A DNA stretch of 33,201 bases from an uncultured Bacteroidia bacterium (GTDB taxonomy: Bacteria; Bacteroidota; Bacteroidia; Bacteroidales; UBA932). This document shows, in pieces, positions 7,950 through 15,531 of the stretch. Under the pieces are notes generated by a model. That model saw nothing but the letters and a program-made list of their open reading frames with translations, ran no database searches and was not told the origin of the DNA. Both the position numbers and the translations under genes were made by a program. Where the stretch lies: assembly GCA_902791945.1 (NCBI GenBank), contig CADAXR010000026.1:1-33201 (forward strand). Direction: 5' to 3'. Each line of letters opens with the position of its first letter. Position 1 is the first letter of the stretch.

Positions 7950-9432
7950 GCCTCATCAAAGCGGACCTTACCGACTGGACCGATGCCGAAGTGGCATTGG
8001 TCAGGATGCAGAATGTCACGGCATCCTTCGGGTCTTCCGAGCCCTCGGCGAGGATGTAGCCGGAATAGCAGAGGACCTGGTCCATCGAGCCGCTTTTCAT
8101 CCTGATCCTGAGGCGCTCCTCCGCAGGGCGGCCGGTCATCAGGTTCTTGAGCGTCCCGGGAGATCCCGGGGACGGGAGGGTCGCGAGGAACGCGGCCCCG
8201 TCGGGGCTTCCCGCCATGATTTTCAGGAACTTCACCATGGCTTCCGGGGTTATACCGTTGTGGCGGGAAAGGCCGCTGCCGTCCTCTACGACGATGCCTC
8301 CGGCGGCCTTGCCGAGCATCGCCCTGAGGACTTCGTTCTCGGCGACGAGGCAGCTGTCGTATTCGGCGGAGCCGGTCGCCTTGACGCCCATTGCGCGGAG
8401 AAGGGATTCCGCGTAGAAATTGTCGGAACGGTAGTTGGTCTCGCGTGCTATGAGCGAAAGCTCCGGAGAATGGGTCGTGCCTAGAGTTTTGAGGTCGCCG
8501 GCCGCCCGGAGGATGCCTTTCTGCGAAGGATCACTGCGGAGAAAGCCGTCAATATCGACGTAATGGGGCCCGCCGGTTACGGGGAAGCCTCCTTTGGTGA
8601 GGTACTTATAGAAATAGTAAGCGAGGGTCAGTTCGGGGAACTTATTGGAATATTCCTCGGTCTTGGGCTTGCGGCCGACCGCGAAGGTCCCGCGGAGTTC
8701 GGAGACCGGCGCGAGGTCGGAGGTGTAGAGGAAAAGGCTGTTGCCGCTTCCGGTCGGCCCGGTGAGAGCCCGGGAAGTGAAGTCCATCCACGGAGTCTCG
8801 GGATACTTCACCTTCACATTGACGGGAGTCCCCGCCGAGGAGCCTGCGCTGACCGCGAAATCCTGCTTGTTGCGATAGAAGGAGAGGGCGGTCCAGCCGG
8901 TGCCGTAGGCAGTGCCTATGTCGGCATATTCCCAGGTCGGGTGCTCGCCCATACCCTTGCAGAAGCGGCCGTCGCCGACGATTGCACCTTCGATGCGCTT
9001 GATGCCGGCCTTCGCGAGCATCCCCTTCCATCGCTGGAACAGCGCGTGGGGAGAAGGGGCGATCGAGTCGCCGCAGCAGGTCGTGGGGTCGCCGAAGCCG
9101 ACGATATAGAGGTCGCCTTTCAGTGTCTCCCCTTCTATCTTGCCGCTGTAGGAAAGCTCCGTCTTGAAACGGTAGTCGGCACCGAGGGAACGGATGGCCG
9201 CCCCGGTCGTGATGAGCTTCATATTAGAGGCCGGGATGAGGCGCGTACGGGGATTGAGGACCGCGAGGGTGTCGCCCTGCGGGCCGATGGCGAGAACGCC
9301 GACGAGACTTCCCTCGAAGGTCGAGGTCTTCATATAGTCCACCAGGGCCTTCTGCACCCTCGTCGTCACCTTCGCCCCGCCGGGCCACACCGCCAGCAGC
9401 GCCAGCAGCACTGTCAAAAAATATCGCTTCAT
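7912..9432 (-). CDS. dacB: D-alanyl-D-alanine carboxypeptidase/endopeptidase (PBP4 type, peptidase S13)
   Basis: This 506-residue periplasmic peptidoglycan hydrolase has a signal peptide (MKRYFLTVLLALLAVWPGGAK). All three penicillin-binding motifs are visible: SNMK at 69-72 (nucleophile Ser69, inside LIPASNMKLITTGAA), SDN at 336-338 (YRSDNFYAESLLRAMG), and KSG at 446-448 (RIRMKSGSMDQ) in place of KTG. The region between motifs 1 and 2 contains the long insert typical of S13 enzymes. Family members remove the terminal D-Ala from, or cut cross-links in, peptidoglycan. The gene converges with the acyltransferase and overlaps it by 38 bp. Its upstream region is occupied by a 52-bp-period repeat array, and no clear promoter was recognised there. 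Confidence 0.92.
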   Translation of the reverse strand: MKRYFLTVLLALLAVWPGGAKVTTRVQKALVDYMKTSTFEGSLVGVLAIGPQGDTLAVLNPRTRLIPASNMKLITTGAAIRSLGADYRFKTELSYSGKIEGETLKGDLYIVGFGDPTTCCGDSIAPSPHALFQRWKGMLAKAGIKRIEGAIVGDGRFCKGMGEHPTWEYADIGTAYGTGWTALSFYRNKQDFAVSAGSSAGTPVNVKVKYPETPWMDFTSRALTGPTGSGNSLFLYTSDLAPVSELRGTFAVGRKPKTEEYSNKFPELTLAYYFYKYLTKGGFPVTGGPHYVDIDGFLRSDPSQKGILRAAGDLKTLGTTHSPELSLIARETNYRSDNFYAESLLRAMGVKATGSAEYDSCLVAENEVLRAMLGKAAGGIVVEDGSGLSRHNGITPEAMVKFLKIMAGSPDGAAFLATLPSPGSPGTLKNLMTGRPAEERLRIRMKSGSMDQVLCYSGYILAEGSEDPKDAVTFCILTNATSASVQSVRSALMRLIALLMEEMKAA

Positions 9433-9448
9433 ATCTGCCTTTCAATCA

Positions 9449-9596
9449 TTCCGTGCACGTTTTGCCCCCCTTTTTGTGCACCGACAGGCCATTTCGCCAC
9501 TTCCGTGCACGTTTTGCCCCCCTTTTTGTGCACCGCCAAGGCTTTTCACCCCTTTCGTGCACATTTCGACCCCCTTTTTGTGCACCGACAGGGGTG
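9449..9596. repeat. Three tandem 52-bp repeats with paired GTGCAC palindromes
   Basis: Units start at 9449, 9501 and 9553. Each has GTGCAC (9453, 9505, 9557), a short T/C-rich spacer and a second GTGCAC 23 bases on (9476, 9528, 9580). The first 35 bases of units 1 and 2 are identical. Unit 3 differs at a few positions, and the remaining ~17 bases vary. Because GTGCAC is self-complementary, each unit can fold into a 6-bp stem with a 17-base loop. The array begins immediately after the stop of the minus-strand gene at 9597 and fills nearly all of the gap to dacB. Confidence 0.8.
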
Positions 9597-10220
9597 CTAT
9601 TCAGCGGCGGGAGCCTCATCCGCAGGGGGGAGAAGCGCCGCGGGATCGGTCGTGCCGTCGGAGGCTTTGAAGTCAAAGCGGTCGCCGTGGTATGTCCACG
9701 TGTAGAGGGCTCCCTTAGCCGGATTCTTGACCGTGATGGCGTGGCGGAAAACACGGCACTCGACGCCGGAGATGCCGAAGACGGCAATCTCGCCGATGGA
9801 CCGCCAGCCATCCTCTTTCAGTTTCAGGATATAGGCCTCAACGCCGCTCGCGGAGGAATTCCTGACACCTATAACGAGCTCGGGCTGCGAGTCTCCGGTG
9901 AAATCGTGGACGCCGACGACGAAGTCGCCGCTGATCTCAGGAAGGTTCGCGGTCACGGAAAACGGCACCACGAGGCCGGCGTCATAGACGGTCTGGGCGT
10001 CTTCCGAGCCGGCTTCGGCCACGGTGATGACACCGCCGCCGAGGGTCACGGAGAAGGTCTTTCCGGAGTGGTTGAAATTGAGACCTCCTGCGTTTCCGCA
10101 GAAGTAGCTGTCAAGACCCATGATGAAGGTCCCGGAATCGATGTCGCCCCCTGTGCGGATCTGGGCGGACATAGTCAGGGCGGCAAAAAGAAGTGCCGCG
10201 GCGATACCTGTCGTTTTCAT
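9597..10220 (-). CDS. Small secreted protein of unknown function (FG-GAP/VCBS-like segment)
   Basis: The 207-residue product begins with a signal peptide (MKTTGIAAALLFAALTMSAQ). I do not recognise a named family. The mature part is beta-rich, and DFTGDSQPELVIGVRN resembles the Asp-rich calcium-binding loop of FG-GAP/VCBS repeats. A polar Ala/Pro/Glu tail ends it. The ATG at 10220 is chosen because it directly begins the signal peptide and lies one base after the ssb stop. An upstream ATG inside ssb is open but would place extra residues before the signal. The tight spacing indicates co-transcription with ssb, though a functional link with DNA binding is doubtful for an exported protein. Confidence 0.65.
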   Translation of the reverse strand: MKTTGIAAALLFAALTMSAQIRTGGDIDSGTFIMGLDSYFCGNAGGLNFNHSGKTFSVTLGGGVITVAEAGSEDAQTVYDAGLVVPFSVTANLPEISGDFVVGVHDFTGDSQPELVIGVRNSSASGVEAYILKLKEDGWRSIGEIAVFGISGVECRVFRHAITVKNPAKGALYTWTYHGDRFDFKASDGTTDPAALLPPADEAPAAE

Positions 10221-10221
10221 A

Positions 10222-10752
10222 TCAGAAAGGAAGGTCATCGGAAGGGGACTCCGCGGGGGCGGGCTCGGCCGGCATTACGGCAGGGCCGCTCTGCTGGAAG
10301 GGAGCCGCCTGGGGAGCCGGGCGCTGGTAGGTCTGTTCGGCCGGACGCTGCTGGTAAGGCTGGTCGGCGGGGCGCTGGTAGCCGCCCTGCTGGCCGTCCT
10401 GGCCGTCGGGGCGGCGGCCGAGAAGCTGCATCGTGTCAACGACGACTTCGGTCGTGTAGTGCTTCGCACCGGCCTGGTCGGTCCAGCTGCGGGTGCGGAG
10501 ACGCCCTTCTATGTAGAGCTGGGTACCCTTCTTGACGAAACGTTCGGCGACATCGGCGCTGTTTCTCCAGGCGACGATGTTGTGCCATTCGGTGTTTTCC
10601 CGGACTTCTCCGTTGCGGTCGCGGAAGCGCTCCGACGTCGCGAGGGGGAATGAAGCAACCTTTGCGTTGCTCTGGGGAGAATTCTGGTCGAGGTAACGGA
10701 TTTCGGGATCTTTTCCAACGTTACCGATAAGCATTACTTTGTTCAGTGACAT
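10222..10752 (-). CDS. ssb: Single-stranded DNA-binding protein
   Basis: This 176-residue protein has the OB fold in residues ~1-112 (MSLNKVMLIGNVGKDPEIRY, VASFPLATSERFRD, TEWHNIVAWRNSADVAERFV, LYIEGRLRTRSW). A flexible Gln/Pro/Arg-rich linker follows (repeated YQRPADQ and YQQRPAEQ blocks), then the acidic tip SDDLPF that recruits partner proteins in replication and repair. Length and architecture are standard for bacterial SSB. It is separated from aroE by ~110 bp that hold a possible promoter and a small GCGCA/TGCGC hairpin (10789-10805) in the presumed leader. One base separates it from the next gene downstream. Confidence 0.95.
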   Translation of the reverse strand: MSLNKVMLIGNVGKDPEIRYLDQNSPQSNAKVASFPLATSERFRDRNGEVRENTEWHNIVAWRNSADVAERFVKKGTQLYIEGRLRTRSWTDQAGAKHYTTEVVVDTMQLLGRRPDGQDGQQGGYQRPADQPYQQRPAEQTYQRPAPQAAPFQQSGPAVMPAEPAPAESPSDDLPF

Positions 10753-10813
10753 AACTTTATAGGTTTAAAAGAATAGTTTCGACAAAGGGCGCACTTTCTT
10801 TGCGCGCTAACCG

Positions 10814-10821
10814 CGAATATA
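10814..10821 (-). promoter_or_regulatory. Possible -7 element for ssb
   Basis: The minus strand reads TATATTCG, one mismatch from TAnnTTTG, ~60 bases before the ssb ATG. No convincing -33 is seen. The surrounding gap is AT-rich on the upstream side, as expected of a promoter. Confidence 0.3.
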
Positions 10822-10861
10822 GAAAATAATTTCTCAGTTACGAGAACTTTTTTCGTTTTTC

Positions 10862-11701
10862 TTAAAAGGGCAGCGCCGACTTTATGGCTTCAAAATCCGG
10901 AGCCTCGCCGGTAAACAGTTCATAGCCCGCATCCGCCTGATGCAGAAGCCAGCGCTTCCCGCTGATATACTTCGCTCCGCAATCCGTCAGCACCGGCGTC
11001 TTGTAGTTGGCCTCCAGCACTACGCGTCCTTCCCAGTCCTCTCTTTCAATCTCCTCCAGCTCCGGAATCCCCGACGGAATGTTGTAAATGACCAGATCCG
11101 CCTCCCTCACCGCCTTCCTCAACTCCCCCAACCCAATCACCCTCGGCCCCACCGCCTTTCCGCGCATCTTCCAGAGCGCAGTCTCGGATGCCATTGCGAG
11201 GGCTCTCTCCGGCGTCCGGTTGGCAAGCGTGACCTCGAAGCCGAGGTCCACCGCCGCGGCCGCGGCCGCCCTCCCGGCTCCCCCGCACCCCACAATCAGC
11301 GCTCTCCCTGTCATTTCGAGCGAAGCCGAGACCCGAGCTTGCGAGAGATGGCACCGACAGGTGGCAAAATCTCCCACTTCCAAAAGCGCACGCTTCACGC
11401 CCTCATAGTCGGTGTTGTAGACCTTGACTCCCCCGGAAGTCTTGACGGCAAGGTTGGCGGCGCCGATGCGGACGACTTCGTCCGAGCGGATGTCCGCCGC
11501 CGCTGCCGCGAGGGCCTTGAAGGGGGCAGTGATATTGATGCCGTCGTATTCAGCGAGAAACCTGGCCCACGCCGTCTCGAAATCGTCCTCCTCAATGAGG
11601 TCGTAGGGATAACGCCCCGAGTAGGCGGCGGTAAAGAGCCGCGGACTCATCGACCCCTTGACAGGAGAACCTATAATACCAAAACGCGTGGAATGTAACA
11701 T
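10862..11701 (-). CDS. aroE: Shikimate dehydrogenase with an in-frame repeat insertion
   Basis: This 279-residue protein of the shikimate (aromatic amino acid) pathway reduces 3-dehydroshikimate with NADPH. The substrate domain shows GSPVKGSMSP (11-20), NITAPFK with the catalytic lysine K62, and NTD with D98. The NADP-binding loop is GCGGAG (138-143), and ANRT follows the next strand. Two oddities are visible. The usual His-Ser of GxPxxHSxSP reads Gly-Ser here. Residues ~114-132 (CRCHLSQARVSASLEMT) have no obvious counterpart and coincide with a REP-like DNA element, just before the Rossmann strand RALIVG. The insertion lies at an inter-domain position where extra residues could be tolerated. 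The stop precedes the ssb leader by ~110 bp. Confidence 0.85.
   Translation of the reverse strand: MLHSTRFGIIGSPVKGSMSPRLFTAAYSGRYPYDLIEEDDFETAWARFLAEYDGINITAPFKALAAAAADIRSDEVVRIGAANLAVKTSGGVKVYNTDYEGVKRALLEVGDFATCRCHLSQARVSASLEMTGRALIVGCGGAGRAAAAAAVDLGFEVTLANRTPERALAMASETALWKMRGKAVGPRVIGLGELRKAVREADLVIYNIPSGIPELEEIEREDWEGRVVLEANYKTPVLTDCGAKYISGKRWLLHQADAGYELFTGEAPDFEAIKSALPF
11309..11350. repeat. REP-like element inside aroE (copy 3, longer variant)
   Basis: The 23 bases at 11309-11331 match the copy at 18276-18303 at 22 of 23 positions, reading on the minus strand from TCTCGGC to AATGACA. The remaining part (to ~11350, GAGAGAT end) looks like an additional degenerate arm. The gene reads through it in the orientation opposite to the copies in the OstA-like gene. 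Confidence 0.65.
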
Positions 11702-11729
11702 ATTGAATTACAGCTTATTAATAGAAGTC

Positions 11730-11752
11730 TTTCCCCCGAAAATCAGGGGAAA
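11730..11752 (-). terminator. Possible terminator hairpin after the MFS genes
   Basis: TTTCCCC (11730-11736) and GGGGAAA (11746-11752) form a perfect 7-bp stem with a 9-base loop, in the 65-bp gap between the MFS stop and the aroE start. No U-run follows on the minus strand, so it is a weak terminator candidate. Confidence 0.3.
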
Positions 11753-11766
11753 AAGAATATAGCAAA

Positions 11767-13206
11767 CTATTGATTGTCAGGGCTTTGCACTTCACGACTA
11801 CCGCTGGGTGCATCGAGCCCGAGCTTGGGGTGCAGGCGTGATGCGCGCGCAAACAGCAGCGCAATCACTATCGCCGCCACGCAGAGGCCGACGAACATCA
11901 GTTCGACCGCCACCGGACCGGAGAGAACCCTCCCGGCCTCGCAGGAAATGGCACCAGCGGCGGAATCGAGTCCAGCGGCGGCGTCAAGCCCGGGGGCAGC
12001 GGCAGCGGCAGCAGAGGCAGCAGCAGAGGAGGCGTTGGCGCGGTCGAGAATGGCGCCGGCGAGCATCTTGAAGGAGAGGAGGCCGAGGTTCTGGACCCAG
12101 TAGATGAGGGCGTAGGTCGTGCCGAGGACCCTGGCGGGGACTATCTTCGTGACGGAGGGCCAGAGGGCCGCCGGGACGAGGGAGTAGCCGAAGCCGAGGA
12201 AAACCATCGAGAGGTAGCCCCAGAAGGGCGTACCCTGGGGGGCGAAGGCCAGGAGAATGTGGGCGGCAAGCGCAAGCACGGCGCCGAGTATCATCCAGCG
12301 CGTACCCTTCCCCTTCCTGTCCACGAGGATGCCGAAAAGCGGGGCGAACACCACCGTCGCAAACGGCAGCATCGACACCATCCAGCCGGCGGTCGCCGCC
12401 GGAATGTCGAAGCGCGGCACGAGGATGGCGCCCGCAAACTTCTTGAAGGCTATTATCGAACTGTAGAACAGCACGCACAGAAGGCTGAGAAGCCAGAAAT
12501 TGCCGTTGCCGAAGACGCCAGCGACGTCGGCCATCTTGAAGGGCTCCTCCTTGCCCTCGTCGACGGAGCCCGCCTTCGCGTCGATGGCGACGAAGACAGC
12601 CCAGAGGATAAGACCGAGAGCCAGCAGGCCGAGCCCGAAGGCCGCAGGCCTTGCCGTCTCCGCGAGGGTATAGACCTCACCGGGGTGCTCGGCTATGAGC
12701 TTCGGAGAAAGCACGAGGGCGAAGGCGGTGCCGAGGCGGGCGATGGCGAGCTGGAGTCCCATCGCAAGCGCCATGGGTCCGTGCTTGAACCATTTGGCTA
12801 TGGACCGCGTCACCGCAGTCCCCGCGATCTCGCTGCCGAGGCCGAAGAACATGCATCCCACGTATGCGACCTGGAGGGAATGGGCAGAGCCGGACAGCAG
12901 CGCCCAGAGCACTGCGGCGGCCCCGAGGAACATCATCCCGACGAAGATGGAGCCGGTAATCCGGACTCCCCACTTGTCGAGAAGGATGCCGCAGACGACA
13001 AGTCCGCCGAAAACGCAGAGCACCGAATAGCCGCTGGCATAGAGCCCGTAGCCGGAGGAACTCCAGCCGAGGGCCGTCAGCGACGGGTCGTCGAACAGGT
13101 ACGACACCGACGAGAACATGTCGTCGAAGAAGTACGAGCCGAACATCGGCACGACGAGGCACGCGAGGACTATCCAGGCGAGCGCTTTGGGGAATTTGCC
13201 GGACAT
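11767..13206 (-). CDS. MFS transporter (MFSD1-like), paralogue of the upstream gene
   Basis: This 479-residue protein has about 12 predicted membrane helices. A conserved core reads GSEIAGTAVTRSIAKWFKHG, then MALAMGLQLAIARLGTAFAL. The second half has SLVPAALWPSVTKIVPARVL and ALIYWVQNLG. The core resembles eukaryotic MFSD1-type major facilitators; the substrate cannot be told from sequence. It shares these blocks with the adjacent 546-residue transporter, so the pair is a tandem duplication. Only 6 bases separate the two genes. Residues ~383-413, between two helices, are an Ala/Ser-rich insert (DRANASSAAASAAAAAAP and following) absent from its partner, probably a recent low-complexity expansion. 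Confidence 0.85.
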   Translation of the reverse strand: MSGKFPKALAWIVLACLVVPMFGSYFFDDMFSSVSYLFDDPSLTALGWSSSGYGLYASGYSVLCVFGGLVVCGILLDKWGVRITGSIFVGMMFLGAAAVLWALLSGSAHSLQVAYVGCMFFGLGSEIAGTAVTRSIAKWFKHGPMALAMGLQLAIARLGTAFALVLSPKLIAEHPGEVYTLAETARPAAFGLGLLALGLILWAVFVAIDAKAGSVDEGKEEPFKMADVAGVFGNGNFWLLSLLCVLFYSSIIAFKKFAGAILVPRFDIPAATAGWMVSMLPFATVVFAPLFGILVDRKGKGTRWMILGAVLALAAHILLAFAPQGTPFWGYLSMVFLGFGYSLVPAALWPSVTKIVPARVLGTTYALIYWVQNLGLLSFKMLAGAILDRANASSAAASAAAAAAPGLDAAAGLDSAAGAISCEAGRVLSGPVAVELMFVGLCVAAIVIALLFARASRLHPKLGLDAPSGSREVQSPDNQ

Positions 13207-13212
13207 AAGACG

Positions 13213-14853
13213 CTACTCCGCCGCCGGAGCCTCATTCTTGATGTTGGGCTCTTCGAGACCGAGGTGCTTCTTGCGGTCTACCACCTTGAGCACGAGGCCG
13301 AGCACGAGAGCGGCGACGCCAAGGCAGGCGAGCATCACGAGAGGGGCCGTGTAGTTGAACTGCGTCGGATCCGTAACGCCGGGATTGGTCTTGTCAAGGA
13401 CCTTACCGATGAGCAGCGGGAAGAGCCAGAGGCCGATATTCTGTATCCAGAAAATAAGGGCGTAGGCCGAGCCGATGACCTTTGCGTCGACGAGTTTCGG
13501 CACGGACGGCCAGAGCGACGCCGGGACCAGCGAGAAGCTGGAACCGAGGACGAGGATGGTCACATAGGCGATGATGGCTCCGCCGACGGCGTTGCCCTTG
13601 AACAGAGGCAGCACGAAGGCGAAGGTAAGGTGGCAGGCTATAAGGAGGATGGATCCGAGCACCAGCATCGAGGCGCCCTTGCCCTTGTGGTCAAGGTAGT
13701 TGCCGAGGATGGGGGTGATGAGCACCGCCAGAAGCGGGAACACCGCGAAAATCGACTCCGCGCTCTGGCGCATATAGCCCATGTAGCAATAGACCACTAG
13801 CGCGATGATGGAAGCGCAGAGGAAACTGTATTTCTTGACCTTGTCCTTCTGGAAATTGCTGATGAAGCCGGTGGCGGCGACGACGAGCATTATAACATAC
13901 TGGATGATGGTCACGCTGGAGCCGGCCCAGAACGTACCGGCCGCGGGCTCGCTGAGGGTCAGGTTGCACTGGAGCATATTGACCGCGTACTTCTGGAACG
14001 GGAAAATGGCGCTGTAGTAAAGCACGCACAGCAGGGCCACAATCCAGAATCCGCCGTCGGAAAGGATCGTCCCGATGTCCTTGATGCGGAACGGGTCGTC
14101 CTTCTCCTCGGCCTCGCCTGTCTGCTCGTCGAGCTTCTTGTCCATAAAGAAGTAGACTATCGTCATCATCAGCGCGATACACATGAGCACGACGCCGAAA
14201 GCGACGCTGCGGGAAACGTCGATATTTCCGCCGAGCTTTGCGAAATAGGGCGAGAAAATCATGCAGGTCGCGACGCCGAGCCTCGCAAGAGCCATCTCGG
14301 AGCCCATCGCAAGGGCCATCTCGCGTCCCTTGAACCACTTCACGATACCGCGGCTCACGGTGATGCCGGCCATTTCACAGCCGCAGCCGAATATCATAAA
14401 GCCGCAGGCGGCAACCTTCGCGGACGCCGGCATCCCCTTGTAGAACGGCGACACCCCAAGCTCGTCGAAGAGCGGGATATAGTTGAGATGGTTGGTAAAC
14501 CAGGCCTCAAGGCCGGTGCCGATGAAGGACTCCGACACCGCAAACCACTTGATGCAGGCGCCGACGAGCATCACGGCGGCGGAGAGCACGGCCGTGAACC
14601 GCACCCCCATCTTGTCGAGGATGATGCCGGCGAAGATCAGGAAGAACACGAACACGTTGAGGAAAACCTCCGAGCCCTGCATGGTCCCGAACGCCGTCGA
14701 ATCCCAGCCGCGGGTCTCCTGCATGAGATCCTTGATCGGGGACAGGATGTCCATGAAAATATATGAACAGAACATCGCAAGCGCGAGCAGCAACAGGGCC
14801 GTCCACCGCAGCGCGGCGGAATCCCTCAGAGTCTTTTGAACTGTTTCAGACAT
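13213..14853 (-). CDS. MFS transporter (MFSD1-like)
   Basis: This 546-residue major facilitator has ~12 helices. GCEMAGITVSRGIVKWFKGR, ALAMGSEMALARLGVATCMI and the C-terminal SLVPASLWPSVPKLVDAKVI/ALIFWIQNIG are shared with the next gene. A longer loop (around ESFIGTGLEAWFTNHLNYIP) and a charged cytoplasmic loop (MDKKLDEQTGEAEEKDDPF) account for the extra length. The substrate is unknown. MFSD1 relatives in animals move dipeptides, but that cannot be extended here with confidence. It is the first gene of the minus-strand pair, divergent from queH, and a TACCTTTG -7 candidate lies ~36 bases upstream. Confidence 0.87.
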   Translation of the reverse strand: MSETVQKTLRDSAALRWTALLLLALAMFCSYIFMDILSPIKDLMQETRGWDSTAFGTMQGSEVFLNVFVFFLIFAGIILDKMGVRFTAVLSAAVMLVGACIKWFAVSESFIGTGLEAWFTNHLNYIPLFDELGVSPFYKGMPASAKVAACGFMIFGCGCEMAGITVSRGIVKWFKGREMALAMGSEMALARLGVATCMIFSPYFAKLGGNIDVSRSVAFGVVLMCIALMMTIVYFFMDKKLDEQTGEAEEKDDPFRIKDIGTILSDGGFWIVALLCVLYYSAIFPFQKYAVNMLQCNLTLSEPAAGTFWAGSSVTIIQYVIMLVVAATGFISNFQKDKVKKYSFLCASIIALVVYCYMGYMRQSAESIFAVFPLLAVLITPILGNYLDHKGKGASMLVLGSILLIACHLTFAFVLPLFKGNAVGGAIIAYVTILVLGSSFSLVPASLWPSVPKLVDAKVIGSAYALIFWIQNIGLWLFPLLIGKVLDKTNPGVTDPTQFNYTAPLVMLACLGVAALVLGLVLKVVDRKKHLGLEEPNIKNEAPAAE

Positions 14854-14888
14854 AACTGTATAGTATTTTCAATATTTTCCGCAAAGGA

Positions 14889-14896
14889 CAAAGGTA
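14889..14896 (-). promoter_or_regulatory. Putative -7 element for the MFS pair
   Basis: The minus strand reads TACCTTTG, a perfect TAnnTTTG, 36 bases before the ATG at 14853. The -33 region is not convincing. Confidence 0.5.
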
Positions 14897-14917
14897 ACAT
14901 TTTTCCGTAAAAATTGC

Positions 14918-14925
14918 TTACTTTG
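14918..14925 (+). promoter_or_regulatory. Putative -7 element for queH-radA
   Basis: The plus strand reads TTACTTTG, one mismatch from TAnnTTTG. A transcript starting ~6-7 bases downstream would begin at or next to the ATG at 14932. Confidence 0.4.
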
Positions 14926-14931
14926 CAGGGT

Positions 14932-15531
14932 ATGTCGGGAAAGATGAGAAATACAGCCGGCGAGGTGCCGCCCGAGGAGGGAAAGGTGCTGCTGCACGTT
15001 TGCTGCGCGCCGTGCTCCGGGGCGATTGTGGAGAGTCTGGTGCGGGACGGAATACGCCCGGTGCTGTTTTTCTCCAACTCGAATATCTTTCCGGCGGCTG
15101 AGTTTGAGAAACGGTATGCCGAAGTACTGAGGTACGCGGCGCTGTTCGGGCTCGAGGTGGTGTGCGACGAATACGCCCCCGCGGCCTGGCTGGAGGCGGT
15201 AAAGGGGCTGGAAGATGAGCCGGAAAGGGGGCGGCGATGCAGCGTGTGCTTCCGCTTCCGTCTGGAAAGGGCGGCGGCGTATGCGTCGGAGCACGGTTTC
15301 AGCGTACTGGCGACGACTCTCGCGTCCTCCCGCTGGAAGGACCTCACCCAGGTCGACGCGGCCGGCGAGGAGGCGTGCGCCCGGTATCCCGGCGTCACTT
15401 GGTGGGGCCGCAACTGGCGAAAGGGCGGTCTCCAGGAGCGCCGCTCCGCGATTATAAAAGAACAACAATTCTACAACCAGCTTTACTGCGGTTGTCCGTA
15501 CAGTGAAAATTATGGCATCAGCGAAGACTAA
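14932..15531 (+). CDS. queH: Epoxyqueuosine reductase QueH (DUF208)
   Basis: This ~199-residue enzyme carries out the last step of queuosine tRNA modification (epoxyqueuosine to queuosine) and is the non-orthologous alternative to QueG. The metal and cysteine motifs are intact: HVCCAPC (Cys24, 25, 28), RRCSVCFRFRLERA, and the C-terminal YCGCPYS. TTLASSRWKDLTQV and WWGRNWRKGG are family blocks. The ATG at 14932 lies right after a likely -7 element, so the mRNA may be leaderless. ATG at 14944 (MRNTAG) is an equally reasonable start. The 3' end overlaps radA by 20 bases, so the two genes share a transcript. Confidence 0.88.
   Translation: MSGKMRNTAGEVPPEEGKVLLHVCCAPCSGAIVESLVRDGIRPVLFFSNSNIFPAAEFEKRYAEVLRYAALFGLEVVCDEYAPAAWLEAVKGLEDEPERGRRCSVCFRFRLERAAAYASEHGFSVLATTLASSRWKDLTQVDAAGEEACARYPGVTWWGRNWRKGGLQERRSAIIKEQQFYNQLYCGCPYSENYGISED

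Noticed and set aside
9449-9596. The 52-bp-period array as a CRISPR
   Set aside because: Only three units, the variable parts are ~17 bases, the units contain palindromes at both ends, and no cas gene is near.
10789-10805. GCGCA/TGCGC hairpin in the ssb leader as a regulatory element
   Set aside because: A 5-bp stem with a 7-base loop is too short to claim as functional without comparison to relatives.
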